A DNA stretch of 33,624 bases from Candidimonas sp. (GCA_004297945.1 SCRC01000089.1:1-33624); one strand, 5' to 3'. Numbered from the stretch's first letter, positions 7,231-16,230 are shown. The notes: generated by a model from the sequence alone, not told the origin. A program made the numbers and translations.

Positions 7231-9207
7231 GTGGCGCAAGATTCATCTACAGCCCAGCACCGCACGTTGCCGGATACTTTTCCGGCGTTGGTGATGCATC
7301 ACGCGCGCGTACGCGGTCAACGGCCCGCACTGCGTGAAAAAGATCTGGGAATATGGCAAACCCTAAGCTGGGGCGAGCTCGCGCAACAAGTGCGTATGCT
7401 GGCCAACGGCCTGGCCGCGCTGGATGTCCAGCCGGGTCAGCATGTGGCCATTGTAGGAGAGAATCGGCCTCGTTTATACCTCGCGATGATGGCCACGCAA
7501 GCCGTAGGCGCCATTCCCGTGCCCCTGTACCAGGACGCCGTCGCGCAAGAAATGTTGTATGTCATGCAGGATGCGGGCGTGCGCGTAGCCATTGTCGAAG
7601 ACCAGGAACAGGTCGACAAAATGCTTGAAATTGCCGAGCAGTGCCCGGCGCTGCAGCATATTGTGTACGACGATCCGCGGGGTTTGCGCAACTACGTTTA
7701 CCCGCAGCTTATGGCGTTTGACGATTTGCTCAATAGGGGGCGCAATTTCGAGCAGCAGCATCCCGATTTCCTCGACGCCGCGATGGCGGCAATAAGTCCT
7801 CACGATCCGGCGGCCATGTTCTACACCTCGGGCACCACCGGCAAACCCAAGGGCGTGGTGCTCACCCATCACGCGCTTATCGATCGCGCCCGCGCCGTCC
7901 AGAAGATGGAAAAACTCAGCGACGAAGAAGACGTTCTGGCCTACTTGCCGCCGGCCTGGATCGGCCAGAACATGTTTTCGTATACGCAGTTCCTGGTGAC
8001 CGGGTTTACGGTTAACCACCCCGAATCTCCCGAGACCGTGTCCATTGATATGCACGATATTGGGCCCACGTATTATTTTGCCCCGCCGCGCGTGCTTGAA
8101 GGCTTGCTTACCCAGGTCACGATCCGCATGGAAGACGCCAGCCTGCTCAAGCGCAAGTTGTACAAGGCCTGCATGGCGCTGGCCCGGCGTGTGGGTGTGC
8201 GCATTCTTGATCGGGACGCGACCGTGGGGGTTTTGGATCGCATCAAATATCAGCTTGGCAACCTGCTGGTGTATGGGCCCTTGCGCAATACTCTGGGCAT
8301 GAGCCGGGTGCGCGTGGCGTATACCGCAGGCGAGGCCATTGGCCCGGACCTGTTCATATTTTTCCGGTCTATCGGCATTAATCTGAAGCAGTTGTACGGC
8401 TCGACCGAAACGTCGGTATTTGTCTGCGTGCAGGCCGACGGCCAGGTGCGTGCCGATACGGTCGGGCCACCGGTCGAAGGGGTGGAAATTCGCGTGGCTG
8501 AAAACGGCGAAATCCAGCTTAAAAGCCCAGGCCTGTTCAAAGAATATTACCGCAACCCGCAGGCCACGGCCGAGTCCTACACCGACGATGGCTGGTATCA
8601 CACGGGCGATGCGGGTTATCTGGATACCGATGGCCAGCTGAAAATTATCGATCGCGCCCGCGACGTGGGCCGGCTGGCCGACGGCAGCCTGTTTGCGCCC
8701 AAGTACATCGAAAACAAACTGAAGTTCTTTCCGTTCATTAAAGAAGTGGTGGCGTTTGGCGCCGATAGGCCCGAGGTCTGCGCGTTTATCAATATCGATC
8801 TGGAAGCCGTCGGCAACTGGGCCGAGCGGCGCGGCCTGCCTTACGCCGGTTACACGGATCTGGCGGCCAAGCCCGATGTTCAGGAAATGATCAAGGGCTG
8901 CGTCGATGCGGTCAATGCCGACCTGGCCACCGATGCCAAATTGTGCGGATCGCAAGTGGCGCGCTTTCTCATTCTGCATAAAGAGCTCGATCCGGACGAC
9001 GACGAACTGACTCGCACGCGCAAGGTGCGCCGCGGCTTTATCGCCCAGAAATACGCCGCGCTGGTCGAGGCGCTGTTCGCAGGCCAGACTCATCAATTCA
9101 TCGAAACCGAAGTCAAGTTCGAAGACGGGCGCACAGGCCGGGTTTCGGCCGACCTGACCATCACCGCGGCCCGGGTGTATCCCGGCAACATCAAAAAGGC
9201 GGCGTAA
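7231..9207 (+). CDS. AMP-forming long-chain acyl-CoA synthetase-like ligase
   Basis: The roughly 658-residue product is an ANL-superfamily adenylating enzyme that activates a carboxylate as acyl-AMP and transfers it to CoA. The phosphate loop YTSGTTGKPKGVVLTHH starts near residue 196. The A5-type motif YGSTE, the motif GWYHTGDAGYLD and the hinge KIIDRARDV follow. I prefer the GTG start at 7231 because GAAGGAG sits five bases upstream; the open frame extends to TTG 7183 and has an ATG at 7192 without good ribosome sites. The stop overlaps the next ATG (TAATG), so it is coupled to the ABC ATPase gene. Clustering with an importer suggests it activates the imported compound; chain length or aromatic nature of the substrate cannot be read. 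Confidence 0.9.
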   Translation: MAQDSSTAQHRTLPDTFPALVMHHARVRGQRPALREKDLGIWQTLSWGELAQQVRMLANGLAALDVQPGQHVAIVGENRPRLYLAMMATQAVGAIPVPLYQDAVAQEMLYVMQDAGVRVAIVEDQEQVDKMLEIAEQCPALQHIVYDDPRGLRNYVYPQLMAFDDLLNRGRNFEQQHPDFLDAAMAAISPHDPAAMFYTSGTTGKPKGVVLTHHALIDRARAVQKMEKLSDEEDVLAYLPPAWIGQNMFSYTQFLVTGFTVNHPESPETVSIDMHDIGPTYYFAPPRVLEGLLTQVTIRMEDASLLKRKLYKACMALARRVGVRILDRDATVGVLDRIKYQLGNLLVYGPLRNTLGMSRVRVAYTAGEAIGPDLFIFFRSIGINLKQLYGSTETSVFVCVQADGQVRADTVGPPVEGVEIRVAENGEIQLKSPGLFKEYYRNPQATAESYTDDGWYHTGDAGYLDTDGQLKIIDRARDVGRLADGSLFAPKYIENKLKFFPFIKEVVAFGADRPEVCAFINIDLEAVGNWAERRGLPYAGYTDLAAKPDVQEMIKGCVDAVNADLATDAKLCGSQVARFLILHKELDPDDDELTRTRKVRRGFIAQKYAALVEALFAGQTHQFIETEVKFEDGRTGRVSADLTITAARVYPGNIKKAA

Positions 9208-10004
9208 TGATTCAGGCGGCTCGCGACCAGAGAATCGGCGCAACGATTCTGGAATTGCACAATATTTCGCTGGCATTTGGCGGCGTGAAGGCCTTGAGCG
9301 ATATTTCGTTCGACGTCAAAGAACACGAAATCCGCGCCATTATCGGCCCTAACGGCGCGGGCAAAAGCTCTATGCTCAATGTCATTAACGGCGTGTACAC
9401 GCCGCAGCAAGGCGACATCACGCTCGATGGGGTGCGCTTCAATAAAATGAATTCGCGTCGCGCGGCCGAGATGGGCATCGCCCGCACCTTCCAGAACCTG
9501 GCCTTGTTCAAGGGCATGAGCGTGCTGGACAACATCATGACAGGGCGAAATCTGCACATGAAAAGCGGCTTGCTGGCGCAGGCCTTTCGGCTGGGCTCGG
9601 CCGTGCGCGAAGAAATCGTCAACCGGCAGTTTGTGGAAAACATTATCGACTTTCTGGAAATCCAGGCGCATCGCAAGACGCCGGTAGGGCGCCTGCCCTA
9701 TGGCTTGCAAAAGCGGGTCGACCTGGGGCGCGCGCTGGCCATGGAGCCGCGTATGCTCTTGCTCGACGAGCCCATGGCCGGCATGAATATCGAAGAGAAG
9801 CAAGACATGAGCCGCTTCATTCTCGATGTGAACGACGAGTTCGGCAGCACCATCGTGCTGATCGAGCATGACATGAGCGTGGTGATGGATATTTCCGATC
9901 GAGTGGTGGTGCTCGATTACGGCCGCAAAATTGGCGACGGCCAGCCCGACGCCGTCCGTTCCAACCCCGATGTCATACGCGCCTATCTGGGCGCTGGCCA
10001 CTAG
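9207..10004 (+). CDS. ABC transporter ATPase, LivG type
   Basis: The 265-residue product is the first of two ATPases of a branched-chain-amino-acid-type importer. Walker A GPNGAGKS lies at about residues 47-54, the Q-loop in ARTFQN, and a variant signature LPYGLQKRV (in place of LSGGQ) at about 163-171. Walker B MLLLDEP is at about 183-189 and the switch His in LIEHDMSVV. The C-terminal tail DPDVIRAYLG-like (NPDVIRAYLGAGH) is typical of LivG. The start is coupled to the ligase stop by a TAATG overlap. It works at the inner face of the membrane with the permeases encoded next. Confidence 0.95.
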   Translation: MIQAARDQRIGATILELHNISLAFGGVKALSDISFDVKEHEIRAIIGPNGAGKSSMLNVINGVYTPQQGDITLDGVRFNKMNSRRAAEMGIARTFQNLALFKGMSVLDNIMTGRNLHMKSGLLAQAFRLGSAVREEIVNRQFVENIIDFLEIQAHRKTPVGRLPYGLQKRVDLGRALAMEPRMLLLDEPMAGMNIEEKQDMSRFILDVNDEFGSTIVLIEHDMSVVMDISDRVVVLDYGRKIGDGQPDAVRSNPDVIRAYLGAGH

Positions 10005-10020
10005 ACCAAGGAAAGCAACC

Positions 10021-10950
10021 ATGGCATTTTTCCTGGAAACGGTGTTTGGCGGCTTAATGACCGGTATGTTGTATTCGCTGGTGGCGCTGGGCTTCGTGCT
10101 GATCTTCAAGGCGTCTGGCGTTTTCAATTTCGCCCAGGGCGCGATGGTACTGGTGGCCGCGCTGTCCATGGCGCGCTTTGCCGAATGGCTGCCCAAGTGG
10201 TTTGGCTTTCATAGCCTGCTGCTGGCCAATATTCTGGCTTTTGCCATCAGCGCCGTGCTGATGTGGGTCATGGCGGTCGTGATCGAGCGCTGGGTGTTGC
10301 GCCATCTAGTCAACCAGGAAGCGACGACGCTCTTGATGGCCACGCTGGGCATCAGCTATTTCATGGACGGCCTGGGTCAGATTGTGTTTGGCAGCACGGT
10401 GTATTCCATCAACGTGGGCATGCCGAAAGATCCGGCCTTTATTCTTAATTCCGTTTTCGAAGGCGGGATACTGATCAGCATCGAAGACTTGACGGCGGCC
10501 GCGGTGGCGGCCTTGCTGGTCGCGGCGCTGGCGTTCTTTTTTCAGTACACCTCCACGGGGCGTGCTTTGCGCGCGGTGGCCGACGACCATCAGGCGGCGC
10601 AGTCCATCGGCATTCCGCTAAACCGCATCTGGATCATCGTCTGGACGGTAGCGGGGCTGGTGGCATTGGTTACGGGCGTGATCTGGGGGTCGAAATTCGG
10701 TGTGCAATTTTCGCTTTCCGTGGCAGCCTTGCGCGCCTTGCCGGTCGTGATTCTGGGCGGGCTCACGTCTATTCCCGGTGCGATTATCGGCGGGCTGATT
10801 ATCGGCGTAGGAGAGAAATTATCCGAGGTCTACCTGGGGCCGTTTGTGGGCGGCGGGATCGAAATCTGGTTTGCCTATGTGCTGGCCCTGGTCTTCCTGC
10901 TCTTTCGCCCGCAAGGTTTGTTCGGCGAAAAAATAATCGACCGCGTTTGA
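10021..10950 (+). CDS. ABC transporter permease, LivH type
   Basis: The 309-residue hydrophobic protein of the LivH family is one of two membrane subunits. It contains many membrane helices and the family segment GLVALVTGVIWGSKFGVQFS, followed by the coupling region ALRALPVVILGGLTSIPGAIIGG. The ATG at 10021 is chosen because AAGGA lies upstream and the start fits LivH lengths; the open frame extends into the preceding gene. It is spaced 16 bases from the ATPase gene in the same operon. Confidence 0.94.
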   Translation: MAFFLETVFGGLMTGMLYSLVALGFVLIFKASGVFNFAQGAMVLVAALSMARFAEWLPKWFGFHSLLLANILAFAISAVLMWVMAVVIERWVLRHLVNQEATTLLMATLGISYFMDGLGQIVFGSTVYSINVGMPKDPAFILNSVFEGGILISIEDLTAAAVAALLVAALAFFFQYTSTGRALRAVADDHQAAQSIGIPLNRIWIIVWTVAGLVALVTGVIWGSKFGVQFSLSVAALRALPVVILGGLTSIPGAIIGGLIIGVGEKLSEVYLGPFVGGGIEIWFAYVLALVFLLFRPQGLFGEKIIDRV

Positions 10951-10975
10951 TGTCAATCACCACGGATAGCTAATT

Positions 10976-12040
10976 ATGTTTTATCGCGAAAATGGCCAGT
11001 TCAAAAGCAGTTATCGAGCTGATCAGCAGATATTCCCCATCCGCCAGGACCGCCTCTTTATCGCGGGCCTGCTGGCCGTGGCCTTTATCGCGATCCCGCT
11101 GTTGGCGTCCAGCTATTTTCTGCAAGCCATTCTTACGCCCTTCCTGATTTTGTCGCTGGCCTGCGTGGGCCTGAATATTCTGGTGGGCTATTGCGGCCAG
11201 ATTTCGATGGGGTCGGGGGCGTTCATGGCGGTGGGCGCCTATGCCGCCTGGAACTTCGGGGTGCGCAATCCGGGCATGCCGCTGGTGGCGCAAATTATGC
11301 TGGGCGGTGTATTTGCCACGCTGGTGGGCATTGTGTTTGGCATTCCCAGCTTGCGCATACGCGGGCTTTACCTGGCCGTTACCACTTTGGCCGCGCAGTT
11401 TTTTTCCGACTGGGCGTTTTTGCGAATCCCCTACCTGACGGACTATTCGTCGTCGGGCAATGTATCGGTGCCAGCGCTCACGGCCTTTGGTCTGCCGATT
11501 CAAACTCCCGTTCAAAAGTATCTGTTCGTACTGATCTTCGCCGTCGTGTTTGCCTTACTGGCCAAGAACCTCGTGCGCGGCGCCATCGGCCGCCAATGGA
11601 TGGCGATTCGCGACATGGATGTTGCCGCTTCGGTCATAGGCATACGCCCTGTATACGCCAAGCTCACGGCGTTTGCCGTCAGCTCGTTCATTATCGGTGT
11701 GGCCGGCGCGCTTTGGGCCTATATACACCTGGGCTCGTGGGAGCCTTTGGCCTTCGACCTGAATCGCTCATTCCAGCTTCTGTTCATGGTGATCATCGGT
11801 GGCCTGGGTTCGATTCTGGGGAGCTTTTTCGGGGCCGCCTTTATTGTGCTGGTGCCTATTGCACTGACCAATGTGCCAGGCTGGTTCGACCTGCCTCTGG
11901 CCGTCGACACCGCCGCCCATATCGAACACATGGTGTTTGGCGCGCTAATTGTATTTTTCTTGATCGTCGAGCCGCACGGCCTGGCCCGGCTATGGAGCAT
12001 AGGCAAGGAGAAGCTGCGTATCTGGCCGTTCCCGCATTAA
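10976..12040 (+). CDS. ABC transporter permease, LivM type
   Basis: The 354-residue hydrophobic protein of the LivM family is the partner of the LivH-type permease. It has a polar N-terminal stretch of about 30 residues, then repeated membrane helices. Family segments visible are GYCGQISMGSGAFMAVGAYAA, IPSLRIRGLYLAVTTLA and the coupling region IGGLGSILGSFFGAAFIVLVP. The start ATG 10976 has only a weak ribosome site. It lies 25 bases after the LivH-type gene. A 113-base gap follows before the binding-protein gene, where an additional promoter could sit. Confidence 0.94.
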   Translation: MFYRENGQFKSSYRADQQIFPIRQDRLFIAGLLAVAFIAIPLLASSYFLQAILTPFLILSLACVGLNILVGYCGQISMGSGAFMAVGAYAAWNFGVRNPGMPLVAQIMLGGVFATLVGIVFGIPSLRIRGLYLAVTTLAAQFFSDWAFLRIPYLTDYSSSGNVSVPALTAFGLPIQTPVQKYLFVLIFAVVFALLAKNLVRGAIGRQWMAIRDMDVAASVIGIRPVYAKLTAFAVSSFIIGVAGALWAYIHLGSWEPLAFDLNRSFQLLFMVIIGGLGSILGSFFGAAFIVLVPIALTNVPGWFDLPLAVDTAAHIEHMVFGALIVFFLIVEPHGLARLWSIGKEKLRIWPFPH

Positions 12041-12153
12041 TGTTGTTTTTTAAAAAAGCGATTGCAACGCTTACTTTTAACGTCAGTCGGGTCATTTTGG
12101 CCTGGCATGGCGCAATACACGGTGCTTAGCAACACCACACGGAGGACTTGGAG

Positions 12154-13479
12154 ATGAAACATACTTTCAAATTGACGGCTGCCATGTTTGTTGTAGCAGG
12201 CACCCTGGGCGCCATGGCCACGCCCGCCACCGCAGCACAAGATCAGTTCATTCCTTTGCTGGCGTACCGTACCGGTTCGTTTGCGCCGCTGGGCATTCCC
12301 TGGGCCGATGGCAAAATGGATTACCTCAAACTCGTTAACGCGCGCGATGGCGGAGTCAATGGCGTAAAGCTCAGCTACGAAGAGTGCGAAACCGGCTACG
12401 CGACCGACAAGGGCGTGGAATGCTACGAGCGCCTGAAAGCCAAGAACGGTGGGGCGTCGGGGTTCGACCCGCAATCCACCGGCATCACCTTTGCCATCAC
12501 CGATAAGGCCATCCTGGACAAGGTTTCGGTCGAAACGGTGGGCTATGGCCTGTCGCAGTCGGCCGATGGTGCGGTATTCAAGTGGAACTTCCCCTTGCTG
12601 GGAACCTACTGGACCGCCGCCGACACGATGATTCAGGACATTGCCAAAAAGCTGGGCGGCGAAGCCAAGCTAAAGGGCAAGAAAATCGCGCTGGTCTACC
12701 ATGACTCGCCGTTTGGCAAAGAGCCCATTCCCTTGCTCGAAGCGCGTGCCAAGGCCGATGGCTTTGAATTGCAGCTTTATCCAGTAACCGCGCCCGGCGT
12801 GCAACAGAAATCCACCTGGCTGCAAATTCGCCAGAAGCGTCCCGATTTCGTGTTGCTCTGGAGTGCCGGCATCATGACGCCTACCGCCATTCGCGAAGCG
12901 CAGGGCATAGGCTATCCGCGCGACAAAATGTACGCCATCTGGTGGGCGGGCTCTGAAAATGATGTCCAGGATCTGGGTGAGGTTGCCAAGGGTTATAACG
13001 CGGTGACCATACAAAACAGCGCTGAGCGCGGGAAGGTGCACCAGGAAATCAAAAAATATTTGTACGACAAAGGCCAAGGCACCGATACCGACGGCAAGTA
13101 TTTTGGAACCATCAGCTATACACGCGGCCTGATGATTTCCATGCTGCAAGTCGAGGCAATTCGCACCGCCCAGGAAAAATACGGAAAAGGCAAGCACATG
13201 ACACCCGAGCAGGTCCGCTGGGGCTTCGAGCACCTTGATCTGACGCAAGACCGTTTGAATCAGCTGGGGTTCGGCGAAATCATGAAGCCGGTTAAAACTT
13301 CGTGCAACGACCACATGGGCACCGACTGGGCTCGCATCATTCAATGGGATGGCAAGAAGTTCAAGGTGGTGTCGGACTGGTATCAATCCGACAAGAAGTT
13401 TATTAATCCGCTGGTGAAGGAAATGGCCGCCAAGTACGCCAAAGAGAAAAACATTACGCCTCGCGTTTGCAAGGATTGA
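12154..13479 (+). CDS. Periplasmic substrate-binding protein of the ABC importer
   Basis: The 441-residue product is a type-I periplasmic binding protein of the LivJ/amide family. The N-terminus is a classic signal peptide: KHTFK basic start, a hydrophobic core of about 15 residues, and a likely cleavage in PATAA/QDQ near residue 28. I choose ATG 12154 because GGAGG lies about eight bases upstream; an in-frame TTG two codons earlier is less likely. The binding specificity cannot be deduced. Homologues clustered with acyl-CoA ligases tend to serve aromatic or fatty carboxylates, which is inference only. A strong hairpin follows the stop codon directly, which could raise the level of this transcript part relative to downstream genes. 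Confidence 0.92.
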   Translation: MKHTFKLTAAMFVVAGTLGAMATPATAAQDQFIPLLAYRTGSFAPLGIPWADGKMDYLKLVNARDGGVNGVKLSYEECETGYATDKGVECYERLKAKNGGASGFDPQSTGITFAITDKAILDKVSVETVGYGLSQSADGAVFKWNFPLLGTYWTAADTMIQDIAKKLGGEAKLKGKKIALVYHDSPFGKEPIPLLEARAKADGFELQLYPVTAPGVQQKSTWLQIRQKRPDFVLLWSAGIMTPTAIREAQGIGYPRDKMYAIWWAGSENDVQDLGEVAKGYNAVTIQNSAERGKVHQEIKKYLYDKGQGTDTDGKYFGTISYTRGLMISMLQVEAIRTAQEKYGKGKHMTPEQVRWGFEHLDLTQDRLNQLGFGEIMKPVKTSCNDHMGTDWARIIQWDGKKFKVVSDWYQSDKKFINPLVKEMAAKYAKEKNITPRVCKD

Positions 13480-13488
13480 TGTGTGTTG

Positions 13489-13518
13489 CCCGCCTGCCGC
13501 CCGCGTGCGGCGGGTGGG
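13489..13518 (+). terminator. Intercistronic stem-loop after the binding-protein gene
   Basis: Arms 13489-13500 and 13507-13518 pair over 12 positions, including two G-T pairs, around a six-base loop. The structure starts ten bases after the stop of the binding-protein gene and is followed by only three T, so partial termination or mRNA 3'-end protection is more likely than full termination. It is not a REP-family copy. Confidence 0.65.
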
Positions 13519-13542
13519 TTTAATCGACGGCATGAGGTTTTT

Positions 13543-14373
13543 ATGACTGCAACAGTGGATACGGCTGCGCCCAATATTCTGCTCAACGTCAATGGCATCG
13601 AGGTTATCTACAACCACGTTATTCTGGTGTTAAAGGGCGTGTCCTTGTGCGTGCCGCAAGGCAAGGTTGTGGCCTTGCTGGGTGCCAATGGCGCGGGCAA
13701 GACCACCACGTTGCGAGCCATTTCAAACCTGCTCAAGGCCGAACGCGGCGACGTGACCAAGGGCAGCATCGATTATCGCGGCGAACGCATCGAGCGCCTG
13801 ACGCCGTCGGATCTGGTGCACCGCGGCGTGGTGCAGGTGATGGAGGGCCGGCATTGCTTTGCGCACCTGACCATCGAAGAAAACCTGCTTACCGGCGCCT
13901 ATACCCGTGCGATTTCACGCGGCGAGCTCAGCGCGGCGCTGGAACGCGTGTACCAATATTTTCCAAGGTTGAAGCAACGGCGCAGCAGCCAGGCCGGCTA
14001 CACCTCGGGGGGCGAGCAGCAGATGGCCGCCATTGGGCGCGCGCTAATGGCCAACCCCACCATGATTCTGCTTGACGAGCCGTCGATGGGCCTTGCGCCG
14101 CAAATTGTGGAAGAAATTTTCGAGATTGTGCGTGGCTTAAATGAGCGTGAAGGGGTCAGTTTTTTGCTGGCCGAGCAAAACACCAGCATTGCCTTGCGCT
14201 ACGCCGATTATGGCTACATTTTGGAAAGCGGGCGCGTCATGATGGATGGCGCCGCGCAAGCGCTGGCCGAAAACGAAGACGTAAAGGAGTTCTATCTGGG
14301 CGTATCCAGCGGCGAACGCAAAAGCTTTCGCGATACCAAATTCTATCGACGCCGCAAGCGTTGGCTGGCCTGA
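13543..14373 (+). CDS. ABC transporter ATPase, LivF type
   Basis: The 276-residue product is the second ATPase of the importer. Walker A GANGAGKTT lies at about residues 47-55, the signature TSGGEQQM at about 154-161 and Walker B MILLDEPSMGLAP at about 174-186. The switch segment is LLAEQNTSIAL. The ATG 13543 is used; an upstream in-frame start would lie within the hairpin. It is unusual for LivF in carrying about 30 extra C-terminal residues that end in a strongly basic stretch (YRRRKRWLA). The gene ends 14 bases before the next ligase start, so both are in one operon. Confidence 0.94.
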   Translation: MTATVDTAAPNILLNVNGIEVIYNHVILVLKGVSLCVPQGKVVALLGANGAGKTTTLRAISNLLKAERGDVTKGSIDYRGERIERLTPSDLVHRGVVQVMEGRHCFAHLTIEENLLTGAYTRAISRGELSAALERVYQYFPRLKQRRSSQAGYTSGGEQQMAAIGRALMANPTMILLDEPSMGLAPQIVEEIFEIVRGLNEREGVSFLLAEQNTSIALRYADYGYILESGRVMMDGAAQALAENEDVKEFYLGVSSGERKSFRDTKFYRRRKRWLA

Positions 14374-14387
14374 TCGCGGGAGACACC

Positions 14388-15662
14388 ATGACGAAGTACT
14401 TTGAAGAGCGAGAGGCCGCGCCGCGCGCCCAGCGTGAAATCGGCCTGCTGGCGCGCTTGCCCGATGCCTTGCGGCGTGCCTGCCAACATGCACCGGCCAT
14501 TGCACGCCAGTTGCAGGGCGTTGATCCGGACGCTATTCGTGGGCGTGGCGATCTGACGCAAATTCCCGTGATCCGCAAAAGCCAGCTTCTGCAGATGCAG
14601 CTGGATATGCGCATGGGCCGTGCGGGCCAGGATCTGCACGTGGTCAGCCGCATCTTTGGCGGGTTTTCGGCAATAGGCTGGGGAGAGGCCTTGCGCGTGT
14701 TTGCCTCGCCCGGGCCGATGTACGAGCCCGAGAGCGGGCGCAGCGATTACTGGCGTTTTGCGCGGGCGTTGTACGCAGCGGGGTTTCGATCAAAGCAACT
14801 GGTCCACAATTGTTTTTCGTATCATTTCACGCCTGCGGGGTCGATGATGGAAACGGCCGCGCACGCCTTGGGCTGCACTGTTTTTCCAGGTGGCATCGGG
14901 CAGACCGAGCAGCAAGTTCATGCCATGGCCGATTTGGCGCCAGCCGGGTATACAGGGACCCCCAGCTTTTTGAAAATCATTCTTGAAAAGGCCGACGAGC
15001 TGGGTATTGCACTGCCGTCGCTGCGCCGGGCGCTGTTTTCGGGCGAGGCGTTTCCGCCTTCGTTGCAGCATTGGTTTGCCGAGCGCGGCATTGACGGGTA
15101 TCAGGCTTATGGCAGCGCCGATCTGGGGATGGTGGCGTATGAAACTTCTGCACGCGAGGGCCTGGTGGTGAATGAGGATCTTATCCTGGAGATTGTGCAG
15201 CCAGGCGGCAATACGCCTTTGGCCGATGGCGAGGTGGGTGAAATTGTGGTGACGACGCTCAATCCTGATTATCCGCTGGTGCGTTTCGGCACGGGCGATC
15301 TGTCGGCCGTGATGCCTGGCGTGTCACCTTGCGGGCGCAGCAATATACGGATTAAGGGGTGGATGGGGCGGGCGGATCAAACCACGAAGGTGCGCGGGAT
15401 GTTTGTGCACCCTGAGCAGGTGGCGGAGGTGGTGCGGCGGCATCCGGAAATTCGCAAGGCGCGGCTGTTGGTGAGCGGCGCGGTGGGCACGGACTATATG
15501 ACGCTTCGGGTGGAGACGACGGATGCGAGTCCGGGTTTGATGGCGAGGGTTACGGAGTCGGTGCGCGAAGTGACGAAGTTGCGTGCGACGCTGGAGCCGA
15601 TGCCTGTAGGTGCCTTGCCCAACGACGGCAAGGTCATCGACGATTTGCGGTCGTACGAATAA
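14388..15662 (+). CDS. PaaK-type phenylacetate-CoA ligase family protein
   Basis: The 424-residue product belongs to the PaaK branch of AMP-forming CoA ligases. Visible family features are VSRIFGGFSAIGW followed by ASPGPMYEPE in the region of the usual SSGTTG nucleotide loop, LFSGEAFPPSLQ, YGSADLGMVAYE, LVRFGTGDLSAV and the C-terminal hinge IRIKGWMGRADQTTKVRGMFVHPEQV. The nucleotide loop departs from the consensus, so enzymatic activity and substrate are uncertain. ATG 14388 has GGGAGA upstream; the open frame extends to 14361 inside livF. It is the last gene of the operon and the second CoA ligase around the importer. Confidence 0.87.
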   Translation: MTKYFEEREAAPRAQREIGLLARLPDALRRACQHAPAIARQLQGVDPDAIRGRGDLTQIPVIRKSQLLQMQLDMRMGRAGQDLHVVSRIFGGFSAIGWGEALRVFASPGPMYEPESGRSDYWRFARALYAAGFRSKQLVHNCFSYHFTPAGSMMETAAHALGCTVFPGGIGQTEQQVHAMADLAPAGYTGTPSFLKIILEKADELGIALPSLRRALFSGEAFPPSLQHWFAERGIDGYQAYGSADLGMVAYETSAREGLVVNEDLILEIVQPGGNTPLADGEVGEIVVTTLNPDYPLVRFGTGDLSAVMPGVSPCGRSNIRIKGWMGRADQTTKVRGMFVHPEQVAEVVRRHPEIRKARLLVSGAVGTDYMTLRVETTDASPGLMARVTESVREVTKLRATLEPMPVGALPNDGKVIDDLRSYE

Positions 15663-15671
15663 ACGACAGCC

Positions 15672-15698
15672 CGTAGCGCCACCCCTCGTGGGTGGCAT
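15672..15698 (+). repeat. REP-like palindrome (GCCACCC stem)
   Basis: Rightward copy with arms GCCACCC/GGGTGGC and loop CTCGT, one base different from the usual CTTGT. It starts ten bases after the ligase stop, and a stray GTAGCGGC head follows. Confidence 0.8.
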
Positions 15699-15728
15699 GT
15701 AGCGGCCCCGCCGCTCGCGCCACTGAAA

Positions 15729-15800
15729 ATGGCAGCCACAAGGGCTGCCGCTACAAAACGGACCCGTTGGTCATGTAGCGGCACCCCTTGTGGGTGCCAC
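15729..15800. repeat. Inverted REP pair (BIME-like)
   Basis: A leftward GGCAGCC-type copy (15729-15755) and a rightward GGCACCC-type copy (15774-15800) are separated by 18 bases beginning AAACGGACCCG. The heads face each other. The same arrangement and a very similar spacer recur at 18163-18232 and 28655-28727. Confidence 0.88.
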
Positions 15801-15853
15801 CACCACGCTGCAATCATCCTACAATCGCTGCAACAACTACGTCCCCGGATACA

Positions 15854-16192
15854 TCAAACGCGCGTCGCCTGGCCGATTAGCTCGTTTAGCCACTGATTAA
15901 GACTTTTACCGGCCGCCTGTGCTGCAACCGTTGCGGCTTCGTGCGTTTCTGCTGGAATGCGTAAAACGAATTTTCCTGAATATGCTTTATGCGGCTCCAG
16001 CCCTTTCTTCTTGCAAAGATCCAAGAAGATTTTTAATGACACGGCCCCTTCGCGTTTCAGTTGCGCGACATCGGTCGCATAAAAGTCAGCTCCGCCATTC
16101 AAATTCACGAATTCACCGCGAAACATTTCAATTTTAGGGTCGAAGCTGACGACGGCTTGGTATCCCTTAATATTCATCACGTTATTCATCAT
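15854..16192 (-). CDS. hicB: HicB-family antitoxin
   Basis: The product has 112 residues from the chosen ATG 16192. The N-terminal half is a partial HicB fold (YQAVVSFDPKIEMFRGEFVNLNG). The C-terminal half is a ribbon-helix-helix-like DNA-binding part (GKFVLRIPAETHEAATVAAQAAGKSLNQWLNELI). HicB neutralises HicA and represses its own operon. The start at 16192 (Met-Met) is preferred over ATG 16261, which lies inside hicA, though the next Met at 16177 is also possible. It lies 38 bases downstream of hicA on the same strand. The family assignment is firm; partner HicA looks shortened. Confidence 0.88.
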   Translation of the reverse strand: MMNNVMNIKGYQAVVSFDPKIEMFRGEFVNLNGGADFYATDVAQLKREGAVSLKIFLDLCKKKGLEPHKAYSGKFVLRIPAETHEAATVAAQAAGKSLNQWLNELIGQATRV

Positions 16193-16230
16193 GTTTCCAG
16201 TAGAGCTTGGGGGTAGGTTCTCTTTGAGCC

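Noticed and set aside
7474-9276. Long (600-codon) open frame on the minus strand
   Set aside because: It lies antisense to the clearly recognisable acyl-CoA ligase and its translation shows no family feature; such frames are common opposite G+C-rich codons.
9093-10196. 367-codon open frame on the minus strand
   Set aside because: It is a shadow of the LivG-type ATPase and LivH-type permease genes, with no recognisable domain.
11191-12129. 312-codon plus-strand frame overlapping the LivM-type gene
   Set aside because: It is another frame of the same DNA; the LivM frame has conserved membrane-protein motifs and this one has none.
13489-13518. Full rho-independent terminator
   Set aside because: Only three T follow the stem and the next operon gene starts 25 bases later, so partial termination or stabilisation is more likely.
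12670-13617. 315-codon open frame on the minus strand
   Set aside because: It is antisense to the binding-protein gene and has a low-information His/Leu/Arg-rich translation without family resemblance.
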